Positions 1 to 8,697 of a stretch of 50,226 nt of DNA are shown in pieces. The notes below the pieces were generated by a model that worked only from the letters and a program-made list of their open reading frames with translations, ran no database searches and was not told the origin of the DNA. This DNA comes from DATJFH01 sp035495815. GTDB lineage: Bacteria > Acidobacteriota > Terriglobia > Bryobacterales > Bryobacteraceae. Location: the NCBI GenBank assembly GCA_035495815.1, contig DATJFH010000300.1, positions 1 to 50,226 of the forward strand, given 5' to 3'. The position numbers and the translations under genes were made by a program. Within the stretch, counting starts at the first letter, position 1. Each line of letters begins with the position of its first letter.

Positions 1-270
1 GCGCAGAGCTTGCAGCAGGAGCTCATCGAGACCTGGAACCTCTTCCTGCGCGGCGCGGTCTGGGGAGGTTTCGACGAGGCTCTCCGGTATCTCGGGATTG
101 CCGAATCGGGAACCGCGAGGCCGTATCGGACGGCATTGCAGGCCCACGAGCAGGCCGAAGTCCGGGCCATCCTCGACCGCTACGTCAAGCCCTACCTGTC
201 CGCCGCCGTATCTGAATCGAGCGGACCCGAAGCACGCCGCCCGATGCAGCGGCCAGGCCCAGATAGCTGA
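1..270 (+). CDS. C-terminal part of a dihydrodipicolinate synthase / N-acetylneuraminate lyase family aldolase
   Basis: Open at the left edge, so the start and the catalytic barrel lie outside the window. The visible 89 or so residues resemble the helical C-terminal tail of class I pyruvate-dependent aldolases of the DapA/NanA family: an alanine-rich helix, then KYLG-like text (residues read RYLGIAESG), a proline-containing linker (ARPYRTAL) and a last helix (EVRAILDRY) near the stop. The catalytic Tyr and Lys are not visible. The last 86 bases overlap, tail to tail, the 3' end of the minus-strand sialidase-like gene, and the final 20 residues (Pro/Arg/Ser-rich) look like read-through into that gene. 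Members act on dihydrodipicolinate, sialic acid or 2-keto-3-deoxy sugar acids; which one cannot be told from this fragment. A neighbouring sialidase-like gene makes a sugar-acid aldolase tempting but unproven. Confidence 0.55.
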   Translation, partial: AQSLQQELIETWNLFLRGAVWGGFDEALRYLGIAESGTARPYRTALQAHEQAEVRAILDRYVKPYLSAAVSESSGPEARRPMQRPGPDS

Positions 271-1954
271 GCCCGAGAATCCTGCCCGTCTTCAGTTCAA
301 GCGCCGGGAGTTCAAGCGCCGGGCCCTCGCCGATCGCGATTTGGGCTGTTTGCGATGCAGCATGATACCGCACGGTCAGGAGCATCCTGCGGCCGGCGGC
401 GAACCCGGCCGGATACTTTGTCTCCGGGCCAATGGCCTGGCTGAGATAGGAATATTTCGTCGTGCGCCGGTCGCGTTCCCTCCGCGAAGGTTGACCGGCG
501 GCCAGGAAAACGCCGCCCTCCGAGGCGAAGCGAATGCGCAGGCAGGCTTCGTCGATCCTGCCGGGCGTGAGCAGCGTGTCGTTGAGGAGAATGCACGCTT
601 CGGGCCGGACGACCGTCAGCGCAATCCGAACTTCGCCGTCCCGCACGAGCGGGATGTTGCGGCTGATGCCGGCCGGCGCCTGAATTCCCTTCTGCTGCTC
701 CAATTCCAGGGAGGCTCCGGGAGCGTCGTCCCCGGGCGCGGCGTATCTCTCGACTGCGGCCAGGTGGTTCGGGCCGGGATTGATGGAGCGCCACCCGGTC
801 CTGCCATCCGAAAAGTCGATCGTCTCCGAAGACGCATGCAGCCAGTCGTCTGCAGCCAGCGCAAGGGAAGGACGGTTATGCCTCATCCACGTGCCCTTGT
901 TGTAGGACACGGCAATCCATCCATCCGGGCGCTCGGTGAGATAAGCGTAAGTGGTGTGTTGAACGGGCTCGGCGGCATGATCGGGGAAATCCGTGCCATC
1001 CAGCTCTCGCAGGCACTCGAACTCCTCGCCATCGGCCGTAATGCCGAGAACAAGGCATTGGCGGGCGTAGTTTCCGTCGACCTGAAGGTTCCAGGCGACC
1101 GCGATCTTCCCGGACCGGAGACGAAGCGCGGTCGCCGGAGAATTGCTCGCCGGCAGCCGGGAAGGCTCCGCGGCGGACCAGGTTTTCCCCTGATCGGTCG
1201 AGAACGAACGCCACAGAAAACCGCTCTGCGCGCGAATCAACATGAGCATCCGTCCGTCGGCCAGTTCCACGACGGTCGGTTCGCTGGCGCCGCTTTCGAA
1301 TCCCGAGCCGCCCGCCTCCAGCACGGATTTCGACCTGGTCCAACTCCTGCCGTCGTCATCCGAATAAAGTACGGACACGGCGAACTGACCGCGCGTGGAG
1401 GTGAGAAAGGCAAACGGATAGACCAGCCGGCCCGTGCGTGTCTGTTCGATCGACAGCACATCGCCGATGTATCTCTCTCCGGCAGGCAGCTTTTCCGGCG
1501 CGCTCCACGTTCGGCCGCCGTCCGAAGAGCGCTGGCAGAATGCTTCGCACAGTGACTTGGCCGGCGACGCGGTTTCGTAGTCGTAGCCGCTGTAGCGTAC
1601 GTAGATGTGAACCAGCGTCCCACGCCGTGTCAGGCGCAGCGCGTGTGAAAGCACGGAGTAGTCGCGCGTTCCTCGGACGATGACCTGAGGATCGGACCAG
1701 CTGCGGCCTCCGTCCCGCGACCGGCGCATCGTCAGCCGGCTGATCGGCCACATCTCACGCGCCAGGTACGGCGCTTCCGGCTCCGTGCACACCCAGAGCA
1801 TGGCGCCGTCCGGAAGCGTGGCAACCGGCCCGCCGCGGCTGCCGCGATGCCCCAGGTCGAGAGAAACGCGCTCAGGCGACGCCTGCTCGCCGAATGAAAA
1901 CCGCGCCAGGGATAGCAAACCTGCCGCCAGCGATTCTCTCCGAGTCCAGGTCAT
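185..1954 (-). CDS. Tat-exported sialidase-like (Asp-box/BNR) beta-propeller protein with C-terminal extra domain
   Basis: About 589 residues from ATG 1954. An in-frame TTG at 1993 and ATG at 1981 exist, but the TTG lies upstream of the likely -10 box (1983-1988) and the ATG directly abuts it, whereas the 1954 start begins a clean twin-arginine signal (MTWTRRESLAAGLLSL). At least four Asp boxes of the S-x-D-x-G-x-x-W type are visible: SRDGGRSW, SSDGGRTW, SDDDGRSW and STDQGKTW. This is the mark of six-bladed exo-sialidase propellers. The last third (from about residue 390) has no Asp boxes and resembles a beta-sandwich of the laminin-G/concanavalin type, as in sialidase-related hydrolases. It is probably periplasmic or secreted. 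Many Asp-box proteins in this phylum are not sialidases, so substrate is unknown. It is divergent from the receptor operon starting at 2027, and the two probably share control. Confidence 0.85.
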   Translation of the reverse strand: MTWTRRESLAAGLLSLARFSFGEQASPERVSLDLGHRGSRGGPVATLPDGAMLWVCTEPEAPYLAREMWPISRLTMRRSRDGGRSWSDPQVIVRGTRDYSVLSHALRLTRRGTLVHIYVRYSGYDYETASPAKSLCEAFCQRSSDGGRTWSAPEKLPAGERYIGDVLSIEQTRTGRLVYPFAFLTSTRGQFAVSVLYSDDDGRSWTRSKSVLEAGGSGFESGASEPTVVELADGRMLMLIRAQSGFLWRSFSTDQGKTWSAAEPSRLPASNSPATALRLRSGKIAVAWNLQVDGNYARQCLVLGITADGEEFECLRELDGTDFPDHAAEPVQHTTYAYLTERPDGWIAVSYNKGTWMRHNRPSLALAADDWLHASSETIDFSDGRTGWRSINPGPNHLAAVERYAAPGDDAPGASLELEQQKGIQAPAGISRNIPLVRDGEVRIALTVVRPEACILLNDTLLTPGRIDEACLRIRFASEGGVFLAAGQPSRRERDRRTTKYSYLSQAIGPETKYPAGFAAGRRMLLTVRYHAASQTAQIAIGEGPALELPALELKTGRILGLSYLGLAAASGGVLRVRSIQIRRRTGRA

Positions 1955-1982
1955 CGGCAGGACGCAACATGAATTGAGCATC

Positions 1983-1988
1983 AGTATA
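1983..1988 (-). promoter_or_regulatory. -10-like box TATACT for the sialidase-like gene
   Basis: The reverse strand reads TATACT here, a five-of-six match to the sigma-70 -10 consensus. It is followed after about 28 bases by ATG 1954, which would give a leader of roughly 20 bases. No convincing -35 hexamer is seen. It lies back to back with the plus-strand box at 2015-2020. Confidence 0.45.
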
Positions 1989-2014
1989 GTCAAGTTAGCA
2001 AATGGCAGCCGTGC

Positions 2015-2020
2015 TAAACT
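2015..2020 (+). promoter_or_regulatory. Extended -10 box (TG-C-TAAACT) for the receptor operon
   Basis: TG at 2012-2013, one spacer base, then TAAACT. Only six bases separate it from ATG 2027, so transcription would begin at or next to the start codon (leaderless). An inverted repeat, TTAGCA at 1995-2000 and TGCTAA at 2012-2017, brackets and overlaps the box and could be an operator. The -35 region is weak, as expected for an extended -10 promoter. Confidence 0.5.
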
Positions 2021-2026
2021 TCACGC

Positions 2027-5000
2027 ATGCCAGCTTCCAAATTGGGTCTGCTTTTCCTGTTCGCGGCCTTGGCCGCCCACGCCCAGAACAGTTCCGGAAC
2101 GCTCTCGGGGTTGGTGAAAGACACCTCGAACGCGGTAATTCCGAAAGCGCAGCTTACTATCATCAACGAGAATACCGGGCTTCGACGAATGGTGGAGACC
2201 AATGAGGACGGCACGTTCCGGGTACCGTTCCTGCCCGTGGGAATGTATTCCGTCCAGGTGCAAAAGGACGGTTTTCGCTCGGAAATTCAAAAATCGATTC
2301 AGCTCGAGATACTTCAGGTCCGAACCGTCGATTTCACCTTGCAGGTCGGCGCCGTTTCCGAGGCGATCACCGTACAGACGGACGCGCCGCTGCTCGACGC
2401 GGAGAGCTCTCAATCGGGCGAGGTGATCAAGACCGAGCAGGTGACCAATCTGCCGCTCGGCCGGCGCAACTTCATGCAGCTCGCATTTCTCGCTCCGATG
2501 GCCACTCCGGCCACGCGGGATTTTCGCACCACGGAAATCGGGCGCGGCAGTTCGGTTCCGTCGACGGCGGGCCAGCGTCCCGAGCAGAATAACTACCAGA
2601 TCGACGGCATCGATAACCGCGACAGCGGGCGCGCCAGTTACGCCATCTCTCCACCGGTCGATTCGATCACCGAATTCAGGGTTCAAACAGGAATGGCTCC
2701 CGCGGAATTCGGGAAAGGCGGCGGCACCATCATCAATGTAGTCACGAAGTCCGGGACAAACCAATACCACGGCACGCTGTACGAGTTCGTACGCAATGAC
2801 CTGTTCGATGCGCGAAACTACTTCGCCAGCTCCAAGAGTCCGCTGAAGCTGAACCAGTTCGGCGGCGCGATTGGCGCTCCCCTGCGAAAGGACAAGCTCT
2901 TCTTCTTCGGCAATTACGAGGGACTGCGGCAGCGCACGGCCGGCCAGCCCCCGCTGTATCGCGTCTTCAGCGATACCGAGCGCTCCGGCGTCTTCGCGGT
3001 TCCGGTGCGCGATCCGATTTCGGGCGTTCCGTTTCCGAACAACACGATTCCTCAGAGCCAGATCAGCCCGATCTCCCAACGGATTCTGCAGCTCGTGCCG
3101 CGCGCCAACCGGCCGGACCCGGCGCGGAACTATCTCTTCGAAAACCGCAAGCCCGCGGTGATCGGCACAAACAACGTGGTGAGCCGCGCCGACTACAACG
3201 CGGGCGTCAAGGACACCTTGTACGGCCGCTACATCTATAACGCCGAGAACTACGTATCGTCGGCCGCCTGGCCCGAGCCGACGAACGCGGGCGGGACCGA
3301 TCTTACACTGCGGGCTCAAACCGCCAGCGCGCATTGGAACCACATTGTCCGGCCGACGCTCATCAACAGCTTCTCTCTCGGCTACACGCGCTACCGGAAT
3401 CTGCTGGCCACGCTCAACTCGTTCAAGCAGGATTTCGTACAGCCGATCGGCATTACCAATACGGTCTCGTATGTCGACCCGCTCTTCTGGGGCATGCCGA
3501 ATTTCACGGTTACCGGGTACAACCTGCCCGGCGATCCCACGCCGAACTACCGGACCACGAATTCCTACCAGATGCAGGAAAGCCTCTTCTGGAGCCGCGG
3601 CTCGCATAACGTGAAGATCGGCGGCGATCTCCGGGACATCCGCGAGCACATGTTCTATACCGGCGGGAATTCAAGCCACGCCTTCGCCAACCGCTACTCC
3701 GGGGACTTCGCATCCGATTTTCTGCTCGGCCTGCCATCGAGCGTCAGCAAGACGGCGCGCGGCACCATCTGGAGTTCCCGGCTGCACTACCTGGGAGTCT
3801 TCGCTCAAGATGACTGGAAGGTGACCCCGCGGCTGACGCTGAATCTGGGGATCCGGTACGAAGTGGAAAGCGCAATCAAACAGGCCGACGACGGCGGGCT
3901 GGGCTTCGACCTCGCTTCCGGCTCGATGCTGGTGTCGAAGTACATCAAGACGCGGCCCTTCGTCGAGCCGTTCTACAAGGACATCCGGCCGGATCTTCCG
4001 ATACGATTCGTCGAAAACCGCGCGCCCTACGACGCGGACACCAACAACCTGGGAATCCGCTTTGGCTTCGCCTACCGCGCCAGGCGAAATACGGTGGTCC
4101 GCGGCGGTTACGGGATCTTCTACGATTCGCCGCAGATTCCGTCGCTGGCGTCCACCAACGATTTTGCGCCGAACACGCTGAGGCCGATCTGGACCGGCAA
4201 TCCCACGCGGCCCGATCTGTCCTTCAACCCGGAAGGAAATGTCTCGGCCGAAGCCAGCCTGCGCACGGCTCCCCTGACGGTGTTCCCGTTTCTCTCGCGC
4301 AATTTCCCGTACGGCAAGATACAGCAATGGCTGTTCTCGCTGCAGCAGCAGATCACGCCGACGCTGGTCATCGAAGGTCTGTATCAGGGCTCGAACGGCG
4401 TCAGCCTGCTGGCGTTCGACAACTGGAACGCGCGGCTTCCAGGACCCGGGGTGGTGCAGAACCTGCTGCCTTTTCCGGGACTGGCGCGCATCCAGGCGGA
4501 AGTGATGAATGCGCGTTCCTGGTATCACGGCGGCGCGATCAAGGCCGAGCAGCGGTTCTCGAAGGGGATGTCCTACCTGGTTGCTTATACCTATTCGAAG
4601 TCGCTCGATACGGCCTCTACATTGAACGCGGGGCCGCAGTGGACCGATCCCACGCGGCGGCTCGAGACGGCGAAGGGCCCGTCGGACTTCGATGCGCGCA
4701 ACCGTTTCTCGGCCGCGTTCGAGTACCAGCTGCCCTTCGGCCGGAATCGCGCGCTGCTGAAGAATCTCGGGGCCGCGGACCGTTTGATCAGCGGATGGGG
4801 CGCGCGGGGCACGGTGTTCTTCCAGACCGGGGATCTGGTTTCGCCGGCCATGAATCTGGCCCGCGTGGGAATCTGCGCCACGGCGTGCACGGCGCGGCCG
4901 GACCGCGTCGGCAGCGGGAACCTGTCGAAAGACGAGCGTACGCTCGACCGCTTCTTCGACATCAATGCATTCCAGTTGCTGCAGAACGGAGGCCTCGACC

Positions 5001-5251
5001 GGCGGGTCGGCAACGGCGGGCGCAATATCCTCTATCAACCGGGCATCAAGAATCACGATCTGCAGATTTTCAAGAACACGCGCCTGTTTGAAAACCACAC
5101 TCTCGAGTTCCGCTGGGAGATGTATAACGCCTGGAATCACGCCAACTGGGGCGGCGCCAGCGCCAACCTCGAAGTCCCGGCCACCTTCGGCAAGATCCTG
5201 AGCCGGGGCGGAACCCGCACCATGCAATTCGCGCTAAGGTACGATTTTTAG
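2027..5251 (+). CDS. Oar-like TonB-dependent receptor with N-terminal carboxypeptidase-regulatory-like domain
   Basis: A 1074-residue outer-membrane protein. Residues 1-19 form a Sec signal ending AHA before Gln. Residues about 24-105 are a carboxypeptidase-regulatory-like (transthyretin-type) domain with the usual text GLVKDTSNAVIPKAQ. A plug domain follows, with NLPLGRRNF, DGIDNRD and AEFGKGGGTIINVVTKSGT, then a long beta-barrel that starts with LNQFGGAIGAPLRKDKLFFF and ends in an aromatic strand (ALRYDF). No SusD partner is nearby, which fits the acidobacterial/Oar type rather than Bacteroidetes SusC. It probably imports or binds an oligomeric substrate with TonB energy. It is the first gene of an operon: the stop overlaps the GTG variant of the next gene by one base. 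A Cys pair near the C-terminus (CATAC) could form an extracellular disulfide. The ATG start is set by the signal peptide and the -10 box just upstream. Confidence 0.9.
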   Translation: MPASKLGLLFLFAALAAHAQNSSGTLSGLVKDTSNAVIPKAQLTIINENTGLRRMVETNEDGTFRVPFLPVGMYSVQVQKDGFRSEIQKSIQLEILQVRTVDFTLQVGAVSEAITVQTDAPLLDAESSQSGEVIKTEQVTNLPLGRRNFMQLAFLAPMATPATRDFRTTEIGRGSSVPSTAGQRPEQNNYQIDGIDNRDSGRASYAISPPVDSITEFRVQTGMAPAEFGKGGGTIINVVTKSGTNQYHGTLYEFVRNDLFDARNYFASSKSPLKLNQFGGAIGAPLRKDKLFFFGNYEGLRQRTAGQPPLYRVFSDTERSGVFAVPVRDPISGVPFPNNTIPQSQISPISQRILQLVPRANRPDPARNYLFENRKPAVIGTNNVVSRADYNAGVKDTLYGRYIYNAENYVSSAAWPEPTNAGGTDLTLRAQTASAHWNHIVRPTLINSFSLGYTRYRNLLATLNSFKQDFVQPIGITNTVSYVDPLFWGMPNFTVTGYNLPGDPTPNYRTTNSYQMQESLFWSRGSHNVKIGGDLRDIREHMFYTGGNSSHAFANRYSGDFASDFLLGLPSSVSKTARGTIWSSRLHYLGVFAQDDWKVTPRLTLNLGIRYEVESAIKQADDGGLGFDLASGSMLVSKYIKTRPFVEPFYKDIRPDLPIRFVENRAPYDADTNNLGIRFGFAYRARRNTVVRGGYGIFYDSPQIPSLASTNDFAPNTLRPIWTGNPTRPDLSFNPEGNVSAEASLRTAPLTVFPFLSRNFPYGKIQQWLFSLQQQITPTLVIEGLYQGSNGVSLLAFDNWNARLPGPGVVQNLLPFPGLARIQAEVMNARSWYHGGAIKAEQRFSKGMSYLVAYTYSKSLDTASTLNAGPQWTDPTRRLETAKGPSDFDARNRFSAAFEYQLPFGRNRALLKNLGAADRLISGWGARGTVFFQTGDLVSPAMNLARVGICATACTARPDRVGSGNLSKDERTLDRFFDINAFQLLQNGGLDRRVGNGGRNILYQPGIKNHDLQIFKNTRLFENHTLEFRWEMYNAWNHANWGGASANLEVPATFGKILSRGGTRTMQFALRYDF

Positions 5252-5253
5252 TG

Positions 5254-6345
5254 ATGCGTATCAGAACTGCCTTAGCGGCCGCGACAGTGTTGTCCGCGGC
5301 CTTTCTGTTGCACGCCAAACTGAAGGAGCCCTTCGGATACGTGCTGGCTCCTTCCACCGAAACGAACAAGCGCAACTCCGAGGCCGATATTCTGGCGCTC
5401 AAGGACGGACGCCTGCTGCTGGCCTGGACCGAGTTCTACACGGCGGTGGGCAGCGACTGGGGGCCGTCACGGATCGCAACCATGATCTCCACCGATCTGG
5501 GCCGTACCTGGAAGGACAAGACGGTCCTGCAGGAGAACATCGGCAAGATGAACGTGATGGAGCCCGACCTGCTGCGGCTGCGGTCCGGCAAGATCGCGTT
5601 TCTGTTCTGCCGCAAGAACTCGGAAGCGGATTGCCAGCCGATGTCGCGCTTTTCCACCAACGGCGGCAAGACGTTCAGCGAGGCCAGGCCCATCTCGGTG
5701 GATCCGTCTCCAAGCTACACCGGCATGAACCACGATCGCCTGATCCAACTGCGCGGCGGCCGCCTGGTGGTACCCTTCTGGTACACTCCGGATTACCGCA
5801 TCGACCGTCACATCAAGACGCGGGTGTACTATTCCGACGACGAAGGCGCGTCATGGAAGCAGAGCCGCACCCTGATCGATCTGCCCGACAGCCGCGCCGG
5901 CGCGCAGGAGCCCGGAGTGGTGGAGTTAAAGGACGGCAGCCTGATGATGTGGATTCGCACGGATAAGGGAAAGATTTACCGCTCCGAATCGAAGGACAAG
6001 GGCGAGAGCTGGTCTACGCCGGAGCCGATGGCGCTCGATTCACCGCTTTCTCCGCAGTCCATCAAGCGCATCCCTTCCACCGGCGACCTGCTGCTGGTCT
6101 GGAACAACTCGCCGGACAAACGTTTCCCGCTCACGGCCGCGATATCGAAAGACGATGGCAAGACATGGCAGCACATCAGGAACCTGGACGAAGATCCAGC
6201 CCACACTTACGCCTATACCAGCATCGAGTTTTTGAAGGACCGGGTATTGTTCACCTACTATGCGGGTCCGGCGCATGGCGTGCGCGGCGAAGGCCGGTGG
6301 TCGCTCAAATTGAAGGCGGCTCCCATCGATTGGTTCTACAAATAA
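5254..6345 (+). CDS. Exported sialidase-like Asp-box beta-propeller protein
   Basis: About 363 residues, the size of a single six-bladed propeller without extra domains. It has a hydrophobic N-terminal signal (MRIRTALAAATVLSAAFLL, cleavage near HAK). Five Asp boxes are visible: STDLGRTW, STNGGKTF, SDDEGASW, SKDKGESW and SKDDGKTW. The alternating blade text (EPDLLRLRSGKIAFLF, QEPGVVELKDGSLMMW) is typical of the exo-alpha-sialidase/BNR superfamily. GTG 5251, overlapping the receptor stop (taGtg), is an alternative start; I chose the adjacent ATG. It lies immediately downstream of the receptor gene and is probably translationally coupled, which suggests it acts on the receptor's ligand in the periplasm or at the surface. 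True sialidase activity is not shown: the three-arginine site cannot be confirmed by eye. Confidence 0.85.
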   Translation: MRIRTALAAATVLSAAFLLHAKLKEPFGYVLAPSTETNKRNSEADILALKDGRLLLAWTEFYTAVGSDWGPSRIATMISTDLGRTWKDKTVLQENIGKMNVMEPDLLRLRSGKIAFLFCRKNSEADCQPMSRFSTNGGKTFSEARPISVDPSPSYTGMNHDRLIQLRGGRLVVPFWYTPDYRIDRHIKTRVYYSDDEGASWKQSRTLIDLPDSRAGAQEPGVVELKDGSLMMWIRTDKGKIYRSESKDKGESWSTPEPMALDSPLSPQSIKRIPSTGDLLLVWNNSPDKRFPLTAAISKDDGKTWQHIRNLDEDPAHTYAYTSIEFLKDRVLFTYYAGPAHGVRGEGRWSLKLKAAPIDWFYK

Positions 6346-6346
6346 C

Positions 6347-7438
6347 TTGCTGACCACAGAGGGATGCCGCGCGCGGCAACAACGACTGTTTGCGGAGATG
6401 GCGGGGCGCCGGCTCGATCTGTTCGTCTCCGGCAATTTTCGTACGGTTTACTATTTCACAGGCCGGTTGGCGCAGCCGGACGCTCCCTGCGCGTTCCTGG
6501 CATGGGCGGACGGGGAAACGGCTCTGGTCGCGCCGGCTGCAGAACGGGGCCTGGCGGGAATCAAGCGCGAGGTGGCCGTTTATGCTCCCGAACGCGCCGT
6601 CTCGCTGCCGCACGGCGACGCCGCCGTGATGGTCAAGGATCTGCTGGCCGGGCGCCCGGCTGGGCGTGTGGGTCTCGACCGGACGTCGGTGGAATCGACC
6701 GCGGTTCGGGACATTGCCGGCGAGGAAGCATCCGGGCTGGTGCTGCAACTCCGCCGCCGGAAAGAGGCCGACGAAGTGGATGAGATTCGAACCAGTCTGC
6801 GGCTTTGCGCCGTGGCCTACGACGCGGCGCGCCAGGCCATCCACCCCGGCGAGACGGAGCTCGGCGTTTACCTGGCGATGCACGCCGCGATCGCGCAGGC
6901 ATACGGCGAGGCGGTTCCCTTCCCCGGCGATTTTGCCTGCGGTCTGCGGTCCGTACGCGGCGGTGGACCTGCCACGGACCGTGTTCTGGCGGCGGGCGAT
7001 CTGTTCCCGCTCGATCTGTTTCCGGCGCCGGCGCTGTACTTCGGCGACACCTGCCGCACTTTTTGCGCCGGCGAGCCGACTGCCGGGCAACACGCTTCCT
7101 GGAAGCTGGTCTGCGATGCGCTGGCGCTCGGGGAGCGATTGGTGAGACCCGGAGCCCGCGGCGCCGACGTCTATCGAGAGATCAAAGCATTCCTCGACGA
7201 TGCCGAGTTGACCGCCAAGAGCTTCTGGCACCACGCGGGCCACGGCATCGGGCTGCATGGACATGAAGCCCCCCGGATCATCGCGAATACGGACGATGCG
7301 CTGGAGCCGGGAGACGTCTTTACGCTCGAGCCCGGAGTCTACACCGACGCCACCCAGGGAGGCATCCGCCTGGAGAATAACTATCTGGTGACCGCAGGCG
7401 GGATCGAGAAGCTCTTCGATTATCCGCTCGAGCTTTGA
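6347..7438 (+). CDS. M24 family metallopeptidase (Xaa-Pro aminopeptidase/creatinase fold)
   Basis: A 363-residue protein starting at TTG 6347, one base after the previous stop; the N-terminal text (RARQQRLFAEMAGRRLDLF) matches the usual beginning of the creatinase N-domain, so no later start is better. The pita-bread metal ligands are visible in order: Asp pair in DLFPAPALYFGDT, His in HHAGHGIGLHGHEAP, Glu in TLEPGVY and Glu in GGIRLENNY. This full set predicts an active dinuclear metal centre. There is no signal peptide, so it acts in the cytoplasm, probably on X-Pro di- or oligopeptides or a creatine-like amide. Its place between an exported propeller and an MFS importer suggests it processes something brought in by this operon. 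Annotators may call it PepP/PepQ, but family-level naming is safer. Confidence 0.9.
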   Translation: MLTTEGCRARQQRLFAEMAGRRLDLFVSGNFRTVYYFTGRLAQPDAPCAFLAWADGETALVAPAAERGLAGIKREVAVYAPERAVSLPHGDAAVMVKDLLAGRPAGRVGLDRTSVESTAVRDIAGEEASGLVLQLRRRKEADEVDEIRTSLRLCAVAYDAARQAIHPGETELGVYLAMHAAIAQAYGEAVPFPGDFACGLRSVRGGGPATDRVLAAGDLFPLDLFPAPALYFGDTCRTFCAGEPTAGQHASWKLVCDALALGERLVRPGARGADVYREIKAFLDDAELTAKSFWHHAGHGIGLHGHEAPRIIANTDDALEPGDVFTLEPGVYTDATQGGIRLENNYLVTAGGIEKLFDYPLEL

Positions 7439-7440
7439 AC

Positions 7441-8697
7441 ATGGCCTACAAATGGAGGCTGGTGGCGCTGCTGTTCTGCTGCGCCGCCTTGAACTACGGC
7501 GATCGGGCGGCGACTTCCAGCCTTTTCCCGCTGTTCCGCGCCGAAATGGGCATGACCGATATCGGCATGGCCGCGGTCGGATCGCTTTTCCTGTGGAGCT
7601 ACGCGATCTGCTCGCCGTTCGCGGGCCGTCAGGCGGACCGTCTGTCGCGCGCTCGCGTCATTACAGCCAGCCTGGCGGCATGGAGCCTGATCACGCTGGC
7701 CACCGGCTATGTGAGCAGTGTGGAACAGCTGCTGGCGTCGCGTATTCTCCTGGGAGTAGCGGAGTGCTTCTATCTTCCGGCTTCGATCGCGCTGATTGCC
7801 GATCATCACGGCACGGACACGCGCGCCACGGCGATCGGGATCCATACGGCGGGCCTGAGCATCGGATCGGTCGCCGGCGGATGGACCTCGGGATACCTGG
7901 GAGACCATTTCGGATGGCAGTCCGCGTTCCAGACGTTGGGAGCGGCGGGCCTGGTTCTCGCGCTGGCCGCCTGGCTCTGGCTGCGGGATCCGCCGCTGCG
8001 GGTGAAGCGCTCTGTCGCCGCGTCGCCCTTCGCGGAGCTGGCTACTCTGTTCCGCGTGAGAACCTATCTGCTGATCATCCTGCAGGCGGCCTTCGTCTCA
8101 TTCGCGATTCTGGCCTACGGTAACTGGCTTCCCCTTTACTTCAAGGAGACATTCGGCATGACGCTGGCCGGCGCCGGTTTTTCCGGTACGTTTCTGATGC
8201 AGTTTCCGGCGGTGCTGGGTGCGGCCCTCGGCGGGGTGACCTCGGACCGGGTGGCGCGGAGAGAGAAGCGCGGCCGTCTGCTGTTGCAGGGGTGCTGTTA
8301 CATGGTCGCGGCGCCGCTGTTGCTGGTCTTTTCCGGCTCTCCTCCACTGGCGATGATTTCCGTGGCTATCTTCTGTTTCGGCCTGATCCGCGCGATCGGA
8401 TCCGCCAACGAAAATCCTCTCCTGTGCGATCTGCTGCAGCCGGGTGTTCGATCGACAGCCGTGGGGGTAATGAACGCGACGAGCTGCCTTGCGGGAGGTA
8501 TCGGCATTTTCGTGACCGGATACCTGAAGGCGGCGTTCGGACTCGGAGGTGTCTTTGCGGCCAGTTCCGTCCTATTAGTGCTGGCCGCCGCCATTCTGGC
8601 AGCCACGTACCGCTTCCAGGCGCCGAAGGATCTCGCGGCGGGCTCCGGCAGCCGGGAAGCGGCACAGCAGACCTCTGCCGGATATGAAGCTGGTTGA
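7441..8697 (+). CDS. MFS transporter, anion:cation symporter-like
   Basis: About 418 residues and twelve predicted membrane helices. ATG 7441 lies two bases after the M24 stop; an in-frame TTG at 7435 would overlap that gene. The opening (NYGDRAATSSLFPLF) and the loop 2-3 motif (GRQADRLSRARVI) are typical of the ACS/phthalate-permease branch, which carries hexuronates, sugar acids and other organic anions. A second MFS loop motif (DRVARREKRGR) lies between helices 8 and 9. It is the last gene of the operon and sits in the inner membrane. The operon thus has an outer-membrane receptor, an exported propeller, a cytoplasmic peptidase and an inner-membrane importer. The acidic sugar substrate is inferred from the family, not seen. 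Confidence 0.88.
   Translation: MAYKWRLVALLFCCAALNYGDRAATSSLFPLFRAEMGMTDIGMAAVGSLFLWSYAICSPFAGRQADRLSRARVITASLAAWSLITLATGYVSSVEQLLASRILLGVAECFYLPASIALIADHHGTDTRATAIGIHTAGLSIGSVAGGWTSGYLGDHFGWQSAFQTLGAAGLVLALAAWLWLRDPPLRVKRSVAASPFAELATLFRVRTYLLIILQAAFVSFAILAYGNWLPLYFKETFGMTLAGAGFSGTFLMQFPAVLGAALGGVTSDRVARREKRGRLLLQGCCYMVAAPLLLVFSGSPPLAMISVAIFCFGLIRAIGSANENPLLCDLLQPGVRSTAVGVMNATSCLAGGIGIFVTGYLKAAFGLGGVFAASSVLLVLAAAILAATYRFQAPKDLAAGSGSREAAQQTSAGYEAG

Noticed and set aside
98..1555. Plus-strand open frame of 485 codons over the sialidase-like gene
   Set aside because: Arg-rich antisense frame; the minus strand carries Asp boxes and a Tat signal.
2021..5227. Two minus-strand open frames of over 500 codons each
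   Set aside because: Shadows of the receptor at 2027-5251; residue composition is biased and there is no family resemblance.
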